Positions 25,395-64,000 of a stretch of DNA of 64,000 nt are shown here, one piece after another. The notes under the pieces are model-generated. The model saw nothing but the letters and a program-made list of their open reading frames with translations. It made no database searches and was not told where the DNA came from. This DNA is from Patiria miniata (taxonomy: Eukaryota; Echinodermata; Asteroidea; Valvatida; Asterinidae): positions 42,135,058 through 42,199,057 of the forward strand of contig NW_024037059.1 in NCBI RefSeq assembly GCF_015706575.1, in the 5' to 3' direction. The stretch's first letter is position 1; each line of letters starts with the position of its first letter. The translations under genes and the position numbers were made by a program.

Positions 25395-28300
25395 ATACAA
25401 CAAATGCAGAATTTCAATAAAAATGCAAGGTTAATCCCTTAACAATTTTGAATTGTTGAGAAAGATCAAATTTTTGCAGAATTTCAATACAAATGCAAGG
25501 CTAACTCCTTACTAATCTGAATTTTGAGGAAAGATAAATTTTGCAGAATTTCAATAAAAATGCCAGGTTAACCCCTTGCTAATATGAATTTTTGAGAAAG
25601 ATCAAATTGTAAACTTTTCCCAAAAATTCAGATTAGCGAGGTGTTAACCTTGCATTTTTATTGAAATTCTGCAAAATGTTATCTTTCTGAAAAATTCATA
25701 TTAGTAAGGGGTTAGCCTTGCATTTTTATTGAAATTCTGGAAAATTTGATATTTTTCCCAAAATTCAGATTAGTAAGGGGTTAGCCTTGTATTTTTATTC
25801 AAATTCTGCAAAATTTGATCTTTTCTCAAAGTTCAGATAAACAAGGGGTTAGCCTTGCATTTTTATTGAAATTCTGCAAAAAATTGATCTTTACTCAAAA
25901 TTCAGATTTGTTAGGGGTTAGCCTTGCCATTTTATTGAAATGATGCAAACATTGGATTTTTTCCAAAAATTCAGATTAGTAAGGGGTTAGCCTTGCATTT
26001 TTATTGAAATTATGCAAAAATTTGATTTTTCTCAAAAATTCAGATTCGTAAGGGGTAAGCCTTGCATTTTTATGAAATTCTGCAAAATTTGATCTTTTCT
26101 CAAAGTTCAGATAAACAAGGGGTTAGCCTTGCATTTTTATTGAAATTCTGCAAAAAATTGATCTTTACTCAAAATTCAGATTTGTTAGGGGTTAGCCTTG
26201 CCATTTTATTGAAATGATGCAAACATTTGATTTTTTCCAAAAATTCAGATTAGTAAGGGGTTAGCCTTGCATTTTTATTGAAATTATGCAAAAAATTGAT
26301 TTTTCTCAAAAATTCAGAATTGTAAGGGGTAAGCCTTGCATTTTTATGAAATTCTGCAAAATTTGATCTTTTCTCAAAATTCAAACTAGTAAGGGGTTAG
26401 CCTTGCATTTTCATTGAAATTATGCAAAAATTGGATCTTTCACAAAAATTGAGATAAACAAGGGGTTAGCCTTGCATTTTTATTGAAATTCTGCAAAATG
26501 TAATCTTTTCTCAAAATTCAGATTAGTAAGGGGTTAGCCTTGCATTTTCATTGAAATTCTGCAAAATTTGATCTTTTTTCAAAATTCAGATTTATAAGGG
26601 GTTAGCCTTGCATTTTCATTGAAATTCTGCAAAATTAGATTTTTCACAAAAATTCAGATTAGTAAGGGGTTAGCCTTGCATTTTTATTGAAATTCTGCAA
26701 AATTTGATCTTTTTTTTTTTATTCAGGTTAGTAAGGGGTTAGCCTTTCATTTTCATTGAAATTATGCAAAAATTGGATCTTTCACAAAAATACAGATAAA
26801 CAAGGGGTTAGCCTTGCATTTTAATTGAAATTCTGCAAAAATTGGATATTCCTCAAAAATCTGACAAACAAGGGGTTAGCCTTGCAATTTGATTGAAATT
26901 CTGCAAAAATTTAATCTTTTCTCAAATTTCAGATTAGTAAGGGGTTAGCCTTGCATTTTCATTGAAATCACGCAAAAATTTGATTTTTCTCAAAAATTAA
27001 GATTAGTAAGGGGTTAGCCTTGCATTTTTATTGAAATCATGCAAAATTTGATTTTTCTCAAAAATTCAGATTAGTAAGGGGTTAGCCTTGCACTTTTATT
27101 GAAATTCTGCAAAATTTGATCTTTTCACAAAATTCAGATAAGTAAGGGGTTAGCCTTGCATTTTCATTGAAATTATGCAAAAATTGGATCTTTCACAAAA
27201 ATACAGATAAACAAGGGGTTAGCCTTGCATTTTTATTGAAATTATGCAAAAATTGGATTTTTCTCAAAAATCAGATAAAGAAGGGGTTAGCCTTGCAATT
27301 TGATTGAAATTCTGCAAAATTTGATCTTTTCTCAAAATTCAGATTAGTAAGGGGTTAGCCTTGCATTTTTATTGAAATTCTGAAAAATTTGATCTTTTTT
27401 ATCAAAATTCATATTAGTAAGGGGTTAGCCTTGCATTTTTATTGAAATTCTGCAAAAATTTGATCTTTTCTTTAAATTCAGATTAGTAAGGGGTTAGCCT
27501 TGCATTTTCATTGAAATTATGCAAAAATTGGATCTTTCACAAAAATACAGATAAACAAGGGGTTAGCCTTGCATATTTATTGAAATTCTGCAAAAATTGG
27601 ATATTCCTCAAAAATCTGACAAACAAGGGGTTAGCCTTGCAATTTGATTGAAATTCTGCAAAAATTTGATCTTTTCTCAAAATTCAGATTAGTAAGGGGT
27701 TAGCCTTGCATTTTTATTGAAATTCTGCAAAAATTGGATATTCCTCAAAAATCTGACAAACAAGGGGTTAGCCTTGCAATTTGATTGAAATTCTGCAAAA
27801 ATTTGATCTTTTCTCAAAATTCAGATTAGTAAGGGGTTAGCCTTGCATTTTTATTGAAATTCTGCAAAATTTGATCTTTTTTCTCAAAATTCAGATTAGT
27901 AAGGGGTTAGCCTTGCAATTTTATTAAAATTCTGCAAAATTTAATCTTTTCTCATAATTCAGATTAGTAAGGGGTTAGCCTTGCATTTTTATTGAAATAA
28001 TGCAAAAATTGTATTTTTCTCCAAATACAGAAAAACAAGGGGTTAGCCTTGCAATTAGATTGAAATTCTGCAAAATTTGATCTTTTCTCAAAATTCAGAT
28101 AAGAGGTTAGCCTTGCATTTTTATTGAAATTCTGCAAAATTTAATCTTTCTCAAAATTCAGATAAACAAGGGGTTAACCTTGCATTTTTATTGAAATTCT
28201 GCAAAATTTGATCGTTTCTTTAAATTCAGATTAGTAAGGGGTTAGCCTTGCATTTTCATTGAAATTCTGCAAAAAATTGGATCTTTCACAAAAATACAGA

Positions 28301-30340
28301 TAAACAAGGGGTTAGCCTTGCATTTTTATTGAAATTCTGCAAAAATTGGATATTCCTCAAAAATCTGACAAACAAGGGGTTAGCCTTGCAATTTGGTTGA
28401 AATTCTGCAAAAATTTAATCTTTTCTCAAAATTCAGATTAGTAAGGGGTTAGCCTTGCATTTTCATTGAAATCATGCAAAAATTTGATTTTTCTCAAAAA
28501 TTCAGATTAGTAAGGGGTTAGCCTTGCATTTTTTTTGAAATTATGCAAAAATTTGATTTTTCTCAAAAATCAGATAAAGAAGGGGTTAGCCTTGCAATTT
28601 GATTGAAATTCTGCAAAATTTGATCTTTTCTCAAAATTCAGATTAGTAAGGGGTTAGCCTTGCATTTTTATTGAAATTCTGCAAAATTTGATCTTTTTTA
28701 TCAAAATTCAGATTAGTAAGGGGTTAGCCTTGCATTTTTATTGAAATTCTGCAAAAATTTGATCTTTTCTTTAAATTCAGATTAGTAAGGGGTTAGCCTT
28801 GCATTTTCATTGAAATTATGCAAAAATTGGATCTTTCACAAAAATACAGATAAACAAGGGGTTAGCCTTGCATTTTTATTGAAATTCTGCAAAAATTGGA
28901 TAGTCCTCAAAAATCTGACAACCAAGGGGTTAGCCTTGCAATTTGATTGAAATTCTGCAAAAATTTGATCTTTTCTCAAAATTCAGATTAGTAAGGGGTT
29001 AGCCTTGCATTTTTATTGAAATTCTGCAAAAATTGGATATTCCTCAAAAATCTGACAAACAAGGGGTTAGCCTTGCAATTTGATTGAAATTCTGCAAAAA
29101 TTTGATCTTTTCTCAAAATTCAGATTAGTAAGGGGTTAGCCTTGCATTTTTATTGAAATTCTGCAAAATTTGATCTTTTTTATAAAAATTCAGATTAGTA
29201 AGGGGTTAGCCTTGCAATTTTATTAAAATTCTGCAAAATTTAATCTTTTCTCATAATTCAGATTAGTAAGGGGTTAGCCTTGCATTTTTATTGAAATAAT
29301 GCAAAAATTGTATTTTTCTCCAAATTCAGAAAAACAAGGGGTTAGCCTTGCAATTAGATTGAAATTCTGCAAAATTTGATCTTTTCTCAAAATTCAGATA
29401 AGAGGTTAGCCTTGCATTTTTATTGAAATTCTGCAAAATTTAATCTTTCTCAAAATTCAGATAAACAAGGGGTTAACCTTGCATTTTTATTGAAATTCTG
29501 CAAAATTTGATCGTTTCTTTAAATTCAGATTAGTAAGGGGTTAGCCTTGCATTTTCATTGAAATTCTGCAAAAATTGGATCTTTCACAAAAATACAGATA
29601 AACAAGGGGTTAGCCTTGCATTTTTATTGAAATTCTGCAAAAATTGGATATTCCTCAAAAATCTGACAAACAAGGGGTTAGCCTTGCAATTTGGTTGAAA
29701 TTCTGCAAAAATTTAATCTTTTCTCAAAATTCAGATAAACAAGGGGTTAGCCTTGCATTTTCATTGAAATCATGCAAAAATTTGATTTTTCTCAAAAATT
29801 CAGATTAGTAAGGGGTTAGCCTTGCATTTTTATTGAAATCATGCAAAAATTTGATTTTTCTCAAAAATTCAGATTAGTAAGGGGTTAGCCTTGCATTTTA
29901 CCGAAATTCTGCAAAATTTGATCTTTTCACAAAATTCAGATAAACAAGGGGTTAGACTTGCATTTTCATTGAAATTCTGCAAAAATTGGATTTTTCTCAA
30001 AAATCAGATAAACAAGGGGTTAGCCTTGCAATTTGATTGAAATTCTGCAAAATTTGATCTTTTCTCAAAATTCAGATAAGTAAGAGGTTAGCCTTGCATT
30101 TTTATTGAAATTCTGCAAAATTTGATCTTTTCTCAAAATTCAGATAAACAAGGGGTTAACCTTGCATTTTCATTGAAATCATGCAAAAATGGATTTTTCT
30201 CAAAAATTCAGATTAGTAAGGGGTTAGCCTTGCTTTTTTTTCGAAATTCTGCAAAATTTGATCTTTTCTCAAAATTCAGATTAGTAAGGGGTTAGCCTTG
30301 CAGAATTGAATAAAAATGCAAGGTTAACCCCTTACTATTG
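25395..30340. repeat. Satellite array, about 68-bp monomer, about 70 copies, inverted ends
   Basis: Tandem AT-rich monomers share AAGGGGTTAGCCTTGCATTT, then TATTGAAATTCTGCAAAA, TTGATCTTTTCTC and AAAATTCAGATTAGT (about 68 bp). The central array (about 25,615-30,298) runs one way. The first 200 bp (25,395-25,610) and the last 40 bp (30,300-30,340) run the opposite way. Monomer variants recur in blocks: one period of about 1.3 kb (about 27.4-28.7 kb against 28.7-30.0 kb) and one of about 270 bp (25,835 against 26,108), so the array grew by unequal exchange of multi-monomer units. No coding potential. Lies between the 3' ends of TMEM65 and the kinase gene. Confidence 0.95.
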
Positions 30341-30829
30341 TGATATTTTCAATTTTGCATAGTGTTAATAAACATTTAACATTTACACTATTAAAGTTCC
30401 AACACAAATGTCTGAAAAAGAACAGATGCTTTTAAATTCTGTTACTAGTGTTTTTTATTTTGCTCTTTCCATTCCTCATGATAAATTAAATACAATGACA
30501 TAATTGTCCATACATTTGGCTGCACTCGCTAACTACTGTCTGTATAATTCACCTTAATTGTCATTTTTTTACGTTAAAGCTCTTTTACTTTATTTAATCT
30601 TTGTGTGATACTCAGAAGTCCGAATAGAGTGTGCCATGTATTCTGGTTCACCCGCATAGCTGAAGTGTGTGAATGAACCAGCGAGTGAACCAGAACAATG
30701 ACGGCTGACTCAGACTTCAGTACTCTATCACTCAAATATTGCCAATCCCACAATATTTCAATGTCTTCACTTTGATGCCATGAAACGACTACATGTCATG
30801 TGCACTGGGATCATGTCCAAGGCAGTAGT

Positions 30830-30985
30830 AGAGTCCTTTCATAAGTACCGTGACAAATTATGGGATGAACAATGACAAAAGAATACTTTTGTAACAGTTC
30901 ATTTGAATAGCTAGTGACTTGACTCGAGACAGAAGGACTTGTGATGGACTTGTAGAGACTTGTGCTGGACTTGACTACAACACTC
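30830..30985. repeat. Dispersed GACTTGTGATTG-type repeat, copy 4
   Basis: Shows GAGTCCTTTCATAAGTACCG, AACAGTTCATTTGAATAGC and then serial GACTTG phrases. It is the best-preserved of four copies in the window. Confidence 0.55.
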
Positions 30986-31024
30986 GCCCAAGGTCATAAG
31001 GTCATAATGCTTGCAATGTTAGCA

Positions 31025-31095
31025 AGCTGGATGAACGCTCAGTTGGTAGAGCAACATTACAGCATTCCAGATGTTGCAGGTCAGAATCCAGCTTC
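31025..31095 (+). repeat. tRNA-like sequence, probable SINE head
   Basis: GCTGGAT and ATCCAGC could pair as a 7-bp acceptor-like stem. A perfect D-arm (GCTC AGTTGGTA GAGC) follows, but the anticodon loop is too long and the T-arm is degenerate. This makes it a tRNA-derived relic or SINE start, not a working tRNA. Confidence 0.5.
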
Positions 31096-31290
31096 AGTTC
31101 TTCCTTTTATCAAAAGTTTGAAAACAAATCAACAAGGCTGGTATAACATGTCTGAAGCAATATGGGGGTTGAGGTCCAGCTACACTTTTTCTTCCTTCAA
31201 CCTAATACAGAAAGTTTTGGAGTTTGTAGCTTTGGAATACAGAATAAAGCAAGCTTGGAAACCAATAGGTTGATGGTATGAGCCTCAGTC

Positions 31291-63419
<32,129 letters not shown>

Positions 63420-64000
63420 ACTAAGGGAATAAATGTGTGCTCCAGAGGTTTTTATCACTCTGTTTAATACCACTTAGAGTCTGGGTGCTGATAATTACCC
63501 GAGCCGGAGGCGAGGGTAATTATCAGCACCCAGACTCTAAGTGGTATTAAACAGAGTGATAAATACCGACGGAGTACATATTTATTCCCATTCATAAATA
63601 CCTTTTCGGTAAAAAAAAATCGTATAATTCGTTCAAAACATCCCGATTTTGTTCAACAAATTCACTTTATGCTTTTTGAATCATCCCTCCTGCAAAATAA
63701 TGGAGTGTTCAGCTGGCGAGTAAGATGAAAACAACCCTTTTATGGAGATTGACGCGCGCGTATCATGTTCTATGCGATGTCGCGCAGAACGCACCTGGCG
63801 CGTTGCGTTTTGAATTTAGAACTATAAAATTCTAACTCCCTGGTAGTGTTGCGCATGCCTACGTGAGGATTGTGAACGTTCAACCAATTAAACGATAAGA
63901 GGCACTGGATTTTTAGGAGTCCACATTTTATTGTGACACTGGAAAAGTGTTTAAGACCAGCTAGCCATGTCTTTATCATCCGTTTAATACCGGCCACGTG
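63420..64000. repeat. Dispersed foldback repeat with a 54-bp near-perfect palindrome (runs off the window)
   Basis: Arms 63,447-63,500 and 63,514-63,567 are complementary at 53 of 54 positions around the 13-base centre GAGCCGGAGGCGA. They are flanked by inverted GGGAATAAAT-type ends to about 63,425 and 63,591. The body that follows matches the repeat at 36,235-36,850 block by block (CCCATTCATAAATACC, TTTTGTTCAAC, GCGCAGAACGCA, TGCGCATGCCTA, ACACTGGAAAAG). The near-perfect arms indicate either very recent formation or active homogenisation. Confidence 0.85.

Larger units (their letters stand above)
30341..31290. other. Region between satellite and kinase 3' end
   Basis: Includes the probable 3' UTR of the minus-strand kinase, a dispersed-repeat copy and a tRNA-like sequence (separate entries). 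An imperfect inverted repeat around 30,645-30,700 (GTTCACCCGC and GCGAGTGAACCAG) is also present. No gene recognised. Confidence 0.5.

Noticed and set aside
25395-30340. Possible CRISPR-like or telomere-like array (contains GGGGTTAG)
   Set aside because: Spacing is a continuous 68-bp satellite without unique spacers, and GGGGTTAG occurs once per monomer, so it is neither CRISPR nor telomeric repeat. The host is an animal.
31025-31095. Functional tRNA gene
   Set aside because: Anticodon loop too long and T-arm degenerate; it reads as a tRNA-derived relic.

Overview
The window is animal nuclear DNA: split genes with GT-AG introns, dispersed repeats, a satellite array and many long G/C homopolymers. 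Gene content and repeat style (tRNA-derived SINE heads, foldback repeats, TMEM65 next to a TRPA-type channel) fit a marine invertebrate deuterostome, perhaps an echinoderm. The lineage is an inference and is not firmly shown.

Layout. (1) About 1-3,430 (+): the last seven exons of a TRPA1-type cation channel (pore, S6, TRP-box region, C-terminal coiled-coil tail). (2) 5,182-23,943 (+): a complete seven-exon TMEM65 gene, a mitochondrial inner-membrane protein. Its fifth intron carries a 15.5-kb Polinton/Maverick (7,525-23,009), flanked by a 5-bp AATGG target duplication and inserted 69 bp before the next exon. (3) 25,395-30,340: a satellite of about 68-bp monomers with higher-order repeats and inverted-orientation ends. 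(4) 31,291-61,040 (-): a 17-exon, 1,099-residue AMPK-related protein kinase, most like HUNK. All junction phases agree and the coding sum is 3,300 nt. It has a polyglutamine tract and a 14.5-kb intron. (5) 61,041-64,000: upstream sequence ending in a repeat with a 54-bp near-perfect palindrome.

The Polinton looks young: the target duplication is intact and most genes are open. The capsid and integrase genes each look broken, with about one break each. It carries a protein-primed DNA polymerase, retroviral-type integrase, double-jelly-roll major capsid protein, packaging ATPase and a set of membrane or putative virion proteins. It also carries an unexpected TFIIB-like transcription factor. No adenovirus-type cysteine protease was recognised.

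The element has regulatory features of its own. Its genes share an AT-rich motif (TTTTTATATTAAAA) just before several starts. A perfect 20-bp-arm hairpin separates two convergent genes. A 22-bp x5 repeat holding consensus splice-donor strings follows the ATPase. The subterminal repeats contain many copies of a nuclear-receptor-type half-site (TCAAGGTCA) fused to an E-box (CACGTG). Together with the TFIIB-like gene, this suggests an element with a partly self-run transcription programme that also listens to host factors. That is the best candidate here for an undescribed system.
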